64,000 nucleotides of DNA. It comes from Symbiodinium natans (taxonomy: Eukaryota; Sar; Dinophyceae; Suessiales; Symbiodiniaceae). The position numbers were made by a program, and so were the translations under genes. The stretch covers positions 53,501 to 117,500 of the forward strand of contig CAJNDS010002340.1 in NCBI GenBank assembly GCA_905221605.1, in the 5' to 3' direction. This document shows, piece by piece, positions 1 to 11,580 of the stretch (position 1 is the first letter of the stretch; each line of letters starts with the position of its first letter). The notes under the pieces are model-generated. The model saw only the letters and a list, made by a program, of their open reading frames with translations, was not told the DNA's origin and did no database searches.

Positions 1-247
1 GTTCAGTTTTGATTTGCCGGGCGATTTGGTCCTGGACCCGCGCCCGCCCCGCCCCGGCCAAAGAACGCCGGGGGGCCGATGGCCAGCGCGATCAATGAAA
101 ATGCGCAGGCGCTGCAAGCGCGCAAATCAACGGCAGAGGCGATCCGGCAAGAAAGCAGCGATTGGAGTGGCCCAGGGAGGGCGATCGGGCATGAGTCGAC
201 ATCCGTTTGGGTGGGGCTAGGGTTTATAGAGCTTCTCTTTGAGGGGT

Positions 248-248
<1 letters not shown>

Positions 249-286
<38 letters not shown>
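249..286 (+). repeat. Poly-G run
   Basis: About 38 G in an otherwise unassigned stretch. Comparable G/C runs lie at 14306-14332, 16770-16815, 31961-31977, 33866-33902, 51719-51790 and 55707-55812. Their true length is doubtful in any assembly. Confidence 0.9.
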
Positions 287-287
<1 letters not shown>

Positions 288-299
288 GAAGGGGATTGC

Positions 300-690
300 G
301 ATTCCTCGGTGAAAAAACCCTAAACCCTAAACCCTAAACCTTAAACAAAACTAGAGATTGGCCCCAAAAACCGGCGCGCCTCCCTCGAGGAGCACCTCAG
401 CACATCGCGGACCGATCGGAGGAGGGCAGCTTTGCTACCTGCCAGGGTTTAGGGTTTAGGGTTTAGGGTTTAGGGTTTAGGGTCAGAAAAGCCAAAAGAG
501 ACCATCATTCCCGCGCTGCATTCCTTCCGCCAAAAAAGAGCGGCAAGCTGGCGAGCGTAAGAAGTAAGAGGTTTAGGGTTTGGGGTTTAGGGGGTTTAGG
601 GGGGTTTAGGGGGGTTTAGGGGGGTTTAGGGGGTTTAGGGGGTTTAGGGGGTTTAGGGGGTTTAGGGGGTTCAGGGGGTTTAGGGGTGTT
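300..690 (+). repeat. Telomeric arrays including a TTTAGGGG(G) variant block
   Basis: CCCTAAA at 317-341, TTTAGGG at 448-482, then an 8-9 base variant TTTAGGGG(G) repeated about ten times at 588-684. The spacers 360-440 and 486-580 are open on both strands and cannot be assigned. Confidence 0.85.
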
Positions 691-965
691 GATGTGACAA
701 TCTCTCTGGAATTCAGGCTTGCCAAACTAATTCTAGTTCCAAAGAAGTAAAGATTCGGCGCTTCAGCCCCTAGCGTCTGTGAGCTTCGCAAAGGAATTCA
801 TGGGGAGGAGCGGCAGCCCGTGATGCTTAACCCCCTCGGCCGTCGCAAATCAACTAAGCCCGTTCAGGCAACCACTGAAGGTTCCTCATGAACAACGAGG
901 CAACATATATGTGCTATATGTATATATATATATGTGTGTGTATATATATATATATATAGAACTGT

Positions 966-1145
966 GGGTTGTAGGTCTTCAACCTTGCCTCTGCAGTAGT
1001 CTTCGCACAACTCGAAGAGCCAGGAGAAGAGTATGGTGGCCAGAATAGCCATGTGTATGGGCTTCTGCGAGCACGTCATTTGCTGCAATGTTTCCGCGGA
1101 CGTCTGTGGCTGTCTCTCTGCTGTCTTGGGCTTCTCCTGATCCAT
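966..1145 (-). CDS. Exon candidate with one hydrophobic helix
   Basis: After GGATCAG on the minus strand the frame reads EKPKTAERQPQTSAETLQQM and then MAILATILFSWLFELCEDY, a likely membrane helix. Third positions in this frame are about 70 percent G/C, more than in the overlapping frame. It runs into TA repeats at 960. Confidence 0.35.
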
Positions 1146-1623
1146 GCGGAGGGCAGCAGTACATAGGGTTTAGGGTTTAGGGTTTCGGGTTTCGGGTTTA
1201 GGGTTTGGGGTTTAGGGTTTGGGGTTTAGGGTTTAGGGTTTAGGGCATCACCAAGCAATCATGTGTCCTCAAAGCAACCCAGCCGGAATCCAAACAAAAG
1301 GGAACCGCCCCCTGCATGTAACTCTTAAATCTCGTAATTGACCCAAACACACCAAATTCCGATGTTGAGAAGCCCCCGTGCTCTAGCAGAACAACCTGAG
1401 CAAGAGGGCACCAGCCTGCGTATTGGGGGCAACCGACCAGAAAGTTGACACCGGGGCAAGCACAGAAATCCGGCCACAGTCGACCCCCGCGCTGCAATGG
1501 CCTCATGCCCCGCAACATCCGTTCGAATTAAAAGAGGTCTGCTTTGGCAGCTCAATCTACCATGGGCCAACATCAGAAGCCCCCCCCCCCCTCCCCCCCC
1601 GCCCCTGGGAAAAAACAAGACAC

Positions 1624-1705
1624 TCAGGTCCTGCTCAACCAAGAAGTGGGCCGCCTCCAACAGACGGTCCCAGGCAGATCGGTCGGAAGAGCCCTTCTGA
1701 CTTAC
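1624..1705 (-). CDS. Exon of an unrecognised gene
   Basis: Starts after TTTCTCAG and encodes VSQKGSSDRSAWDRLLEAAH then FLVEQDLS. The donor is tentatively TGA|GTGTC. A second open stretch on the same strand, 1398-1250 after CTTGCTCAG, may be the next exon. Weakly supported. Confidence 0.35.
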
Positions 1706-2157
1706 CTGAGAAATAGTTGGAGCCTACAAGCCCATACCCTCAACGGAATTGTAGAGGGCTTCTCCCAGGCCTCGGGCCTAAGGGGCCCTTTAGGGGGGGG
1801 GGGGAGGGAAATATCCTCGGTTTGAAAGGGTTAGTTCAGGGATTCAGGAGGCATTTGCAGGGCCAAGGGGGCTGTTGAGTAGGTCTTCGGCTCTCGGATA
1901 TGCTGCAACCTAAACCTGCAAGGCTGCCTAGCGTAACCCGGATGCCAGGGACATGTAGCAAGAATCATTGGGCGCATTTGCCCTCTTGAAAGGTGCCAAG
2001 CCCCCAGAAAAACCGTACCCTAGACCCGAAAAACCCTAAACCCTCAACCCTCGACCCGAAAATCCCCAAACCCTCAGCCCTAGACCCTAGACCCTAAACC
2101 CCTCCCACCCCCCTCCCCCTCCCCCTCCCAAAAAAAAGACTCCGTAGAAGCCCCAGC

Positions 2158-2241
2158 TTCTTGGATGAGGTCGGCGAAGCCGGCGGTCGTGAGGTTGCCG
2201 GCGTCCGCCCGGTCGAGCACGACATCCCGGAAGCTGGCTGC
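2158..2241 (-). CDS. Exon of an unrecognised gene
   Basis: 28 codons between CGACAG|GCA and GAA|GCTGGG (GC donor). Encodes AASFRDVVLDRADAGNLTTA and more; almost every third position is G or C, unlike the flanking telomeric sequence. Flanked on both sides by arrays. Probably part of a minus-strand gene with the exons at 1624-1705 and 3934-4015. Confidence 0.5.
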
Positions 2242-2277
2242 CTGTCGGGGGTTTCGGAGTTGAGAGGCCGCAGACTG

Positions 2278-3110
2278 CCCTAAACCCTAAACCCTAAACC
2301 CTAAACCCTAAACCCTATACCCTAAACCCTAAGCCCTAAACCCTAAACCCTAAAAACACTCAACCCTAAAAACATCTTTAAGCTTTAGGTTTCAGGGGTT
2401 CGGGGGCTTTGGGCTCTGGATTGACAGGTCACAGGTCGGTTTGCGGGAGTTTTTTTTGCATAATCCGGACCCTGCATCCCTGGCCCGATCGAAGGACTTA
2501 GGGCGTTTAGGGTTTAGGGTTTAGGGTTTAGGGTTTAGGGTTTAGGGTTTAGGGTTTAGGGTTTAGGGTTTAGGGTTTAGGGTTTCGGTTTTAGGGTTTG
2601 CGGTGAACCCCGAACCTTGACATGGAACCTTAAGCCCGAACATGGGAACCGCCTGAAACAAGGGTTTAGGGGTTTAGGGTTTAGGGTTTAGGGGTTTAGG
2701 GTTTAGGGTTTAGGGTTTAGGGGTTTAGGATTTAGGGTTTAGGGTTTAGGGTTTAGGGTTCAGGGTTTAGGGTTTAGGGTTTAGGGTTTAGGGTTTAGGG
2801 TTTAGGGTTGAGGGCCCCCATGCCCAGAACCCCGATAGAGTGGATTCCCCCTAAACTCCTCAACTGCAGGTTTTTGGGGTTTAAGGGTTAAGGGTTTAGG
2901 GTTCATGGTTTTACCCCTATAAGCCCTCCGAAGGCCCTGAACCCCAATTGCTACGGGTTTAAGGGCTGCGGGTTCAGGGTTTGGAAGTTAACCCTACTAA
3001 ACCCTCAACACTCAACCCTTAACCCTCAAACCCAAACCCTAGACCCTAAACCCTAAACCCTAAACCCTAAACCTTAAAACCTAAACCCTAAACCCTAAAC
3101 CCTAAACCCT
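2278..3110. repeat. Cluster of telomeric arrays in both orientations
   Basis: CCCTAAA at 2278-2370, TTTAGGG at 2512-2585 and 2662-2812, CCCTAAA at 2996-3115. Non-repeat spacers between them are under 100 bp and show no convincing exon. Confidence 0.9.
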
Positions 3111-3543
3111 AAACCCCCCCGAAACCCCGGGAGCCTCTACGGCAATGGGAGCTCGTCCGTCCTCGAGGGCCAAGCGCTGCTGCAGTTCTTGCATGGCCTT
3201 GGGCCGGTTTAGGGTTTAGGGTTTGGGGTTTAGGGTTTAGGGTTTGGGGTTTAGGGTTTAGGGTTAGGAGTTTAGGGTTTAGGGTTAGGGGTTTAAGGTT
3301 TAGGCTTTGGGGTTAAGGGTTTGCGTAGACTAGCCTTGTTTATGTAAAAAAAATAGAGCACAAGCCCCCAGAGCCCGTACCCAGCCTTCCAGAAGTAGGG
3401 GAAGTAGACCACGGCGGACGGGACAGGAGATTCCACACACGTTTTGGCCTTCCAGAGTGAGTTTAGGGTTTAGGGCTGAGAGGATTTAGGGTTTAGGGTT
3501 CAGGGTTTAGGGCTGAGGGTTCCGCAGGCTTAGGGAACTGGGG

Positions 3544-3688
3544 TTTACTTGGAGGCCTGTGGGTTGTGATAGCTGGGGTTTAAAAGCGGGGTATCTATGC
3601 TTGTTGCTGGCTATAGCCTTTTCTTAACTGGGGCACTTACAACCCTCACTTGTAATATACATGAACCTTCAAGTAGGGGTCCAGGGCT
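3544..3688. mobile_element. Family C inverted-repeat element
   Basis: Ends TACTTGGAGGCCTGTGGGTT and CATGAACCTTCAAGTAGG are imperfect inverted repeats. Interior TATAGCC and CACTTACAA match other copies. A second diverged copy may extend to 3838. Confidence 0.5.
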
Positions 3689-3933
3689 AGTTAAAACATT
3701 CAATGTTGGGACTTGGTCTGAAGTTGAAGTTGGGGGCACCTTCTAGAAGTGGGTGATAAGTATGCGGCTATAATTATGACTGGTTATAACCTTGTTTAGG
3801 GCACGTAAAACCCTTCTTCTAGCTTCCCATGAACCTTCACCCCCTAAACCCTAAACCCCAAACCCTAAACCCCAAACCCTAAACCCTAAACCCTGTTTAC
3901 AAACCCTAAACCCTAAACCCTAAATCCCCCGGC

Positions 3934-4015
3934 CTGAGAGAACTCAAAGGAGTCATCCACTTGCAGCAGCTGAATCATCAGCGGCACGTTGATCTCGTTG
4001 TCCGGGCGTAGAAGC
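3934..4015 (-). CDS. Exon of an unrecognised gene
   Basis: 82 bp between TCTTAG|G and TCTCAG|GCC (GC donor). Encodes LLRPDNEINVPLMIQQLQVD followed by DSFEFSQ. The third-position GC content is higher than on the other strand. Flanked by telomeric arrays. Confidence 0.45.
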
Positions 4016-4412
4016 CTAAGACTGGCAGAGCCCTGGAAGGGTTTTTTAGGGGCTTGGGATGGGAGGGTTTAGGGTTTAGGGTTTAGGGTTTAGGGTTTAG
4101 GGTTTAGGGTTTAGGGTTGAGGGTTTAGGTTTGAGGGTTTAGGGTTTAGGGTTCAGGGCTTCGGGGTTTTTAGGGTTTAGAGTTGAGTTGGGCATGGGCT
4201 TCCCCAGCTCTGAGACAAACGCGACGTCAACCGAGGGGCATGAGTGCTTTGCGCTGAAGACACCTTTCGGCACCGGACTCGGCAATGATGTTGCCTTCTC
4301 GGGTTGAGGGTTTAGGGTTTAGAGTTTAGGGTTTAGAGTTTAGAGTTTAGGGTTTCCAGAATTCAGGGGGTGGGGAAGACCAAGAGCATTCGACACGTGC
4401 TTCTTGAGGACT

Positions 4413-4530
4413 AGATGCTGACCATGGAGACAGCGTCGTCCAGGCACTCGGCCTGCCGGTGTGGCAGATGGGCGTCCCACGCAAATGGGGCGTCGAAGAC
4501 ACTTCAAACCGTTCCAATGCGAAAACATGT
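4413..4530 (+). CDS. Exon candidate, unrecognised
   Basis: After GGACTAG the plus frame reads HGDSVVQALGLPVWQMGVPR and then KWGVEDTSNRSNAKTC before a stop, with more G/C third positions than the antisense frame. A neighbouring plus-strand stretch at 4188-4290 is open in both directions and cannot be assigned. Confidence 0.35.
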
Positions 4531-5308
4531 TGAACTTGTGTGGAGGTTTGGGCCTCGTGATAACCCTAAACCCTAAACCCTAAACCCTAAACCCTAAACC
4601 CCAAAACCCTAGTTTAGGGTTGAGGGCTTGAAGGATAGCCACGCAAGCTCAGGCATGATAAGGTGCTGGCCAGGCACACGAAACACGGCACCGTCTGGCT
4701 TCAGGCTCTGCCATCGCCGAAGCACCTCAAATTGCGGGGGGGGGGGGGGGATTCCGCAGATAGGGGTTCCCTTTTGGGGGTTCCCTGAAAAAAGGGGATT
4801 CTATTCTACTTGGGGTGTAAAAGGGGTGCCCCTATTTTGGCCGTTTTAGGGGCGGGGGGAGCTGCGACCCCCTCCCAACCCCCGCAGCCTCAGATTCTAG
4901 TTCTCTGTCTCGACTCCAAAGAACAAAGACAAGAAACAAAACAAGAAAGGAGGGGGGGTGGAATTTCGACTAGTTCTCCACCCTTCTCTGCTTTTCTAGG
5001 TTGGGCTGACCTTTTGCCGCCTTCGGTCCCAATCGCAGGGCCGACTGAGGCCCCTGCATCGTCGATGTCTTCCATCGAGCCTGAGGAGGATCTCTTCACA
5101 GGCGTCACGCACTACTTTGTGTACAAACCGCGAAGTTGACTGCCAAGCTGGGTCTCGGACCAACCAGGGAGGGAATCAAGGCCGACGGGCGACAGCCAGA
5201 TTTTGAGGGAGAGATGCTGTGATGCATGGGCAGCAAGCGCAGCTGGGGCAGGCATCCTACAAACGATACTACAACAAGCGTCCCGCAATCGGGTTCCACG
5301 CAGTGTCC

Positions 5309-5425
5309 CAGACCCCTGGGAGCATCCACAAGTAGAACCCTATCCCCTGTACCATTATTGGGCATTCTCAGGAACCCTTTCAAGGGGTTCTACTTTTTGG
5401 ATTCCTCCCAGACCCCAGACCCCTG
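5309..5425. mobile_element. GGATCC foldback element (family K), copy 1
   Basis: Starts CCCAGACCCCTGGGAGCATC and its arm returns as TTCTACTTTTTGGATTCCTC then CCCAGACCCC. Hairpin-type non-autonomous element without coding capacity. It lies directly after a plus-strand coding-like stretch (5223-5308). Confidence 0.6.
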
Positions 5426-5440
5426 GGTCACCTACCAACC

Positions 5441-5742
5441 TAACCCTAAACCCTAAACCCGAAACCCGAAACCCTAAACCCTAAACCCTAAACCCTCAAC
5501 CCTCAGCCCTTATTAAACCCTAAACCCTAAACCCTAAACCCTAAACCCTAAACCCTAAACCCTAAACCCTAAACCCTAAACCCTAAACCCTAACCCCTAA
5601 CCCCTAACCCCTAACCCCTAAACCCTAAACCCTAACCTAAACCCTAACCCCTAAACCCTAAACCCTAAACCCTAAACCCTAAACCCTAAACCCTAAACCC
5701 TAAACCCTAAACCCTAAACCCTAAACCCTAAACCCTAAACCC
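5441..5742 (-). repeat. Longest telomeric array in the window
   Basis: About 300 bp of CCCTAAA with an internal CCCCTAA block at 5589-5622. The array at 5851-5938 points the other way, so the two converge on a 110-bp spacer that contains a possible minus-strand exon (VAQVPADKRLTFAATACGDG). Confidence 0.9.
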
Positions 5743-6049
5743 TGGATTGATGCATCACGCACAAGATGCCTTCACCCTGCGGAGCGATTCCCCGTCGCCA
5801 CAAGCCGTTGCTGCAAACGTCAGGCGCTTGTCGGCCGGCACCTGCGCGACCTCAGGTTTAGGGTTTAGGGTTTAGGGTTTAGGGTTTAGGGTTTAGGGTT
5901 TAGGGTTTAGGGTTTAGGGTTTAGGGTTTAGGGTTTAGGGATCACGGATTAGGGTTTAGGGTTTAGGGTTTGGGGTTTAGGGTTTCGGGGGTAGGTCCGC
6001 CGGCTTTGAAGCCCCGAACAGTGGCACTTCCTCCAAGCTAACCCAGACC

Positions 6050-6146
6050 CCTGGGAGGATCCAAAAAGTACAACCCCAAATAGTACCCTACACTAGTCTT
6101 GAGTCATTTTTGGAACCCTTTAAGGGGGTCTACTTTTTGGATCCTC
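6050..6146. mobile_element. GGATCC foldback element (family K), copy 2
   Basis: Arms CCTGGGAGGATCCAAAAAGT and CTACTTTTTGGATCCTCC, about 25 bp nearly perfect inverted repeats around a 50-bp loop. Confidence 0.7.
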
Positions 6147-7027
6147 CCTTCGGCAGCACATGGTTGATGAGGATCCGAGGACACCGCAGCCGGCGAGCCC
6201 GCGGACAGCCCGTGCAATGCACGCGACACGAAAGCTGCCTGTCAGCAGTTCGCAACACAAGAACGTGGCGTGCAGAATGAGCTTGAATGAAGGTGTGGCA
6301 GCCATAGCAACAAACAACATGACTGGTTGCATATTCTGAAGCTCTTCTAGCATACAACATGATGACAACAATTTTGCAGTAGTAGCAGTAGCAGTATCGT
6401 CGACACAAAGATTGCACGTATCAAGTCAATATACGCCGCAATATGTAGTGATAAGAAGCGGAATAGCAGTAGCCCTAAACCCTAAACCCTAGACCCCCAA
6501 CCCCTAAACCCTAAACCCCAAACCTCATTTTTCTGTATGCTTCCGTGCCTCGCGCTAGAGTTTCGCAATTTGCATCGGCAGCAGCAGCAAACACAGGCTC
6601 TCTTCACAGCTCCTTACCAGCTACGGGTTTAGGGTTTAGGGTTTAGGGTTTAGGGTTTAGGGTTTAGGGTCTAGTGTTGCACCTACTTGCTTCCCGGTGC
6701 TGTGGTTGCTTTCAGCCAGGGAGCTAACACAGCGGTGTGCAAAGAGTCAAAGAACGTGGGAACTCTTGCTGGCTCGCTTCATTGAAAAACTTTCTGAAAA
6801 AAACTTTTAAAGCCAGTCTGTCTGGTGGGCAGCAGCAACATGGCCAGCTGCTCAGGCCTCTTGACCACCAAACTTGCTCAAAGGCCAGCAGATTTAGGGT
6901 TTAGGGTTTGGGGCATAGGGATGTTTAGGGTTTAGGTAGTAGGGTGTGGCGCTGCATTGAGTCCAAGGAATTAGCTTCAGAAGCAAGCGGTTCCTTCATC
7001 TCGCTGGCCTGCAATCAGCGCCTGGCC

Positions 7028-7136
7028 CGACCCCTGGGAGGATCCAAAAATAGATCCCCTTAAAGACTTCCAGAAATGACCCAATAGTAGTAAAGGGCAC
7101 TATTTGGGGGTTCTACTTTTCGGATCCTCCACGGGG
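7028..7136. mobile_element. GGATCC foldback element (family K), copy 3
   Basis: Arms GACCCCTGGGAGGATCCAAA and TTCTACTTTTCGGATCCTCC. It separates two minus-strand coding-like stretches (7137-7280 and about 6945-7027). Confidence 0.65.
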
Positions 7137-7470
7137 TCCGTGTGGCCACCCATTCTGCAAGAAAACGCGGCAACTGGATTGTTACGAAAGTCAGGGGCCT
7201 CCCTCCGATGGCAGACTAGGACTGAACTTTGGGAATAGATCGGCTTGGCCCCAACCTTTGTGGGAGGTCCCCTCCTACACTAGGATGGCCCTTGAAACCC
7301 TCAGAAAAATATTCTTGAATAGGATCCTCTAAAACAAACCCAACAAGGGAAAACTCCAGACATCCCAAGGGCCTACCAAGTACCTTCGGCAGAGTGGCCG
7401 AATGCTTCGCAAAGCGCAGCAAGAACTCCGTACTTGACATGTCTGGCGATGCCTCAGCAAAGCCTGTTGC
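7137..7470 (-). CDS. Two exons of an unrecognised gene flanking an array-free family B element
   Basis: Upstream exon (about 7470-7387) encodes GFAEASPDMSSTEFLLRFAK and ends CCGAAG|GTACTTG. After the element the frame continues from CCTAG|TGT to about 7137 with AKPIYSQSSVLVCHRREAPD and HTDPVED. With a GT donor seven bases before GTAGGCCC the join is in frame. A GGATCC foldback element follows at 7136. No domain is recognised. Confidence 0.45.
7280..7377 (-). mobile_element. Family B element, array-free reference copy
   Basis: Minus strand: GTAGGCCCTTGGGATGTC ... CCCTTGTTGGG ... AGAGGATCCTATTCAAG ... GGGTTTCAAGGGCCATCCTAG. It has no telomeric repeats and so shows the empty form of the family. 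Other copies: 12539-12698, 31490-31666, 49805-49960, and a fragment at 54130-54176. Confidence 0.7.
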
Positions 7471-7839
7471 GGCGGACTAGGGCATTTCAACATCAAGAGC
7501 TGCTGTTTAGGGTTTAGGGTTCAGTGATTCAGGGTTCGGGATTTAGGGTTCAGGGTTTAAATTGAAGCGCCGGAAAGGCACACATGACAGCCTGCACCTT
7601 GTGTAGGGCCTTGATGCTTCAAGCCTCCTTGTAGCTTCCCACCCCACACAGGAGGGGCCCCTAAACCCTAAACCCTAAACCCTAAACCCTAAGCCCTAAA
7701 CCCTAAACCCTAAACACTAAACCCCAAACCCTAAACCCTAAACCCCGAAATCCCGAGCCTGCGCGCTAGCAATGCAAACAAAGGGTGCATGGCATCTTGC
7801 GGGGTAAACAACCGATGAGGGACGTGCCCGCTCTCAAGA

Positions 7840-7945
7840 TTAGGTACCCTATATCCCTATGTTAAACCCTTTGAGCCTCAACCCTAACCCTAAACCCTAA
7901 ACCCTAAACCCTAAATACATAAGGTACATAACTCCCTCATTCCCG
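7840..7945. mobile_element. Family D element with a telomeric insert
   Basis: Left GGTACCCTATATCCCTATG, right GGTACATAACTCCCTCATTC, with about 35 bp of CCCTAAA repeats in the middle. Other copies: 30100-30165, 35104-35208, 37021-37118. Confidence 0.5.
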
Positions 7946-8063
7946 CTGGTGCCGCTTTCATGAGTCGCAGTGCGCACTACCCTCCTCGTAGTCAGTTTCG
8001 GTGTTCAGGTGCTTTGCTTGACGTTTGTGGAGTCTTTGCCATTGCAACGGGAACTCACAACCT

Positions 8064-8085
8064 TTCTGATGATGACGACGATGAT

Positions 8086-8117
<32 letters not shown>

Positions 8118-8136
8118 CGACGACGACGACGACGAC

Positions 8137-8167
<31 letters not shown>

Positions 8168-8194
8168 GGGGTGATGATGATGATGATGATGGTT
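8064..8194 (+). repeat. GAT/GAC trinucleotide repeat
   Basis: About 42 triplets. The long open frames on both strands here (poly-Asp, poly-Ser, Thr/Met) are products of the repeat and are not called as genes. Confidence 0.9.
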
Positions 8195-8261
8195 GTTCTA
8201 TACTTAATTTGTTACCGTTATTGTTGTATATGCTTAGTCGTAATTCTGCGCGATATTTGTA

Positions 8262-8366
8262 TATATATATATATATTACACACACACACACCCGCACACC
8301 CACACGCACACGCACACCCACACGCACACACACACGCACACGCACACGCACACCCACACACCCACA

Positions 8367-8428
<62 letters not shown>
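8262..8428 (+). repeat. TA and CA dinucleotide repeats
   Basis: TA repeat 8262-8275 then CA repeat to 8428 with CGCACA and CCCACA variants in the first half and pure CA in the second. Confidence 0.9.
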
Positions 8429-8432
<4 letters not shown>

Positions 8433-9667
8433 CTTGAGGATGCGTGAAAACCCCTATCCCGAAAGATATCCCTGAATTACGCATTTGTTCTTGTTTGCTC
8501 TTATCGTGTTCTCGAGTTTTAGCAGTATCCTGAACGTCATCGTTCTTTTTTACTCTTCTCGTGTTTCCGAGCAAAACACACGTCTGATCATTTCGGGGCG
8601 ATTCCCTTTACTTTTCAATACCGGGGGTGTCTATCATCCCTCGCTTGTTTATACATACGTATATACGTATATATACTACTCATATTCATGTTCATATCTG
8701 GAATGACTATTGTCCAAGGCTCCGCGAACACACCCGGTGCTTTGAGACATCTCCGTATGACCAATCCATGCCTTCACCAAAAGATCGCGAGAAGCTGGAA
8801 CATGCAAGCAAAAGTTGATGGCCCGCCAGAAAGACACATGGTCGCTTCTCTAAATTATGGACCCTTTTGTGGGTTGCGACTAGAAGGCGGCCCGGGTACC
8901 CAACAAGGGCCCATAATTCACCAATACATGCTACCGTGAAGCTCGGGAATTGAGGCGTTTCAAGGCTTGGGCAGAGCTCCAGGCCCTGTCTGCGCATTCT
9001 GTGCAGCCATCAACCTTCTTTCACGCTTCTGGCGATCCGAGGAACCAGGTACAGGCACTCGCGCAGCACAGCAAAGCAACCATTCACTGAGTTGCTGAGT
9101 TCATAAGCCCCCAGAAAAGTGTGTACACTTTCAGCTCTATAGGTGGTTATAGTACCCCAAAAAGTGTAAAGTGTACTCATCCAGCTGCTGAGCTTAGGGT
9201 CTGTGGGGTTGAGGGGTCTTTGGTGCATCCACCCGCACTCCAAACCTGTCTGTGAACATCAGAGCCCACAGAGTGCAGTTTAGAAAAGCCCGCATGTCTT
9301 CGGTTTGGGGTTTAGGGTTTAGGGCTTAGGGTTTTGGTTTTAGGGTTAGGAGTACATTCAGGGAAACCTTAAGGGGTACAACCTTACGGGTACGAGTCTT
9401 ACTCCGCTTGATAGTTCGCGCGCTTGGCTGAGCTGCGCGTAAAAGGTCCAGCGTCTTTGCCGGTTAAGCAGCGCGTCCGATGGGGCAGCGAATTCATGAT
9501 GTCATGGGGGCTTGTTCCCCTAAACCCAAAACCCTAAACCCTAATAAACACTAAACCCGAAACCCGAAACCCAAAACCCTAAACCCTAAACCCGAAACCC
9601 TAAACCCTGCCCCCGTGGTTGGCAACTTGAACTTCAAAGGCAACAACTGCCTGTGGACCTCTGCTTA

Positions 9668-9775
9668 CCTTAAGGACCAAATGAACCCGAAAATTTATAT
9701 CCTTTACTACTATATGTCCCATGAAAGTACATGAACCATGAAGCCTTTTAGGGCCCCAAGGTATAGGACACCACT
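9668..9775. mobile_element. Family E element
   Basis: Left TTAAGGACCAAATGAACCCG, right GGGCCCCAAGGTATAGGACA. Shares TACTACTATATGTCCC-type and CATGAACCATGAAGCC-type blocks with 18850-18970 and 21812-21930. A minus-strand coding-like stretch lies on each side. Confidence 0.5.
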
Positions 9776-11580
9776 GCACTGCACCCACCCGAACATGGGA
9801 AGATCACACTACGCCCCTCCCCCTAATACAATCCCCCCCCTACCCCCCGATATTAGGGGGTGGGGGTTTAGGGTTTAGGGTTTAGGGTTTAGGGTTTAGG
9901 GTTTAGGGTTTAGGGTTTAGGGTTTAATATCAGGGGGAGAGCAGACTACGCTGGACTGTGCTGGCTACTGAGTCCGGTGACACGGATGGTCGAAGAAGTG
10001 AACCTGACATGTCAGCAGACGTCACGCCGAAGGGTGTGCGAGCCATGCTTACGCGCCCTAAACCCTAAACCCCAAACCCTAAACCCTAAACCCTAAATTC
10101 TAAACCCTAAATCCTAAAGCCTAAACCTAAACCTGTCCAGACCACCCGCGGAACGGATAAACATTTCTTTCAGACGCGGTCAAAAGTCAAAAGGCATCTT
10201 CGAGAATGGTTTCCTACAGAAAAGTTTTTGTGGGGTTTGGGGGGGGGGGAGGGGGGGCCCGTGACCTAAGCCCTATGTAAATCCCACAGGCCGTGAAGGT
10301 TGAGTAGGCGTTAAAGGTTCAAGGGTGTTAAGGGTCTGTTATTCTTTAAAAGTTGAACCCTAAACCCTAAACCCTAACCCTAAACCCTAAACCCTAAACC
10401 CCAAACCCCAAACCCTAAACCCTAAACCCTAAGGCTCCCTGAGGGACGGATCTCCATAACCCCCCGAGTGGCGCCTGGCTTGGATCGATGTGGGTGAGCG
10501 CTTGCACAATCGCCTGCGGTACGTGTCTTGCTGCTAAGTTACTACTACCACAATGGGTTTAGGGTTTAGGGTTTAGGGTTTAGGGTTCAGGGGTTTAGGG
10601 TTTAGGCTACTACTACCACTACTATTCGCTCCGAGTAGTACCAATACTTGGAGGTTCATGGGTAGTTACTATTAATTGAAATACGACGACGACGACGACG
10701 ACTACTACTACTACCACCACCACCACTACTACCACTACTACTAACACGAACCTGGCCATTAGGAAATGAAAGAATGGCCACGCTTCTCCTTACTGCGGTT
10801 CTTGCTCGATTGCAAATTATTCTTGCTGTTGCTACGATTATGTGTTATGTCAACATCAGCACTATTAACTTAATGATTGTTTGCCGTTTTTTTGCTAGTA
10901 CCAGTGTTGCGATTCTTCCTGCTCTTGCAATTCATGCTGCGCTCATTCTTCCTTCATTCCTACCAACCAGCAGTGAGCTCTTGTCTCTGAAGTTCAGCAA
11001 TAAAGTCCCCTTTGGAGGGGAGTAAACTATTGTGCATAGTTGAGATTTAAATTCGGGTCCCAATACTAAGGATCTGAAACTCTGAGCCCTGGATAGTGCA
11101 TGTTTCCTGGCGATCGCAGACTCCACAGACGGCTTCTGGTGAGGGTGTTACTACTTTGAGGGTCAGGGCTTCGAGGCGTGACTGAGTGTGGCCGCCAAGT
11201 GCTTCAGGGCTACTGTAACAGCTTGCACGACTTCACCTTGGAACCAAAGGATCCTTCTGACCTCCTGAACCCTAAACCCTATAAACCCTAAACCCTAAAC
11301 CCTATAAACCCTAAACCCTAAACCCATTAGTGGAACCGCAGTGTTGAGGACCCACTGGCTTCTTGCACCCCTCATTGTAGTACGGACCACTATAGACTAC
11401 ATGACAATCCCTGAGACCCCTGATCCCTAAACCTTAAACGGGGCACCAACCCAAGAGGCAGTTGAAAAGTTGTATACGGGGTTACAGAAACCACGCACCC
11501 GTGTGTTGCTCTGGCTGCTTTCGAACAAAAAAGGCTTGTTCTGCATAATTAGGGTTTAGGGTTTCATACCTCCACACTTC

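Noticed and set aside
7960-8475. Long open frames with poly-Asp, poly-Thr/Met or poly-Ser
   Set aside because: They are translations of GAT/GAC and CA microsatellites in every frame.
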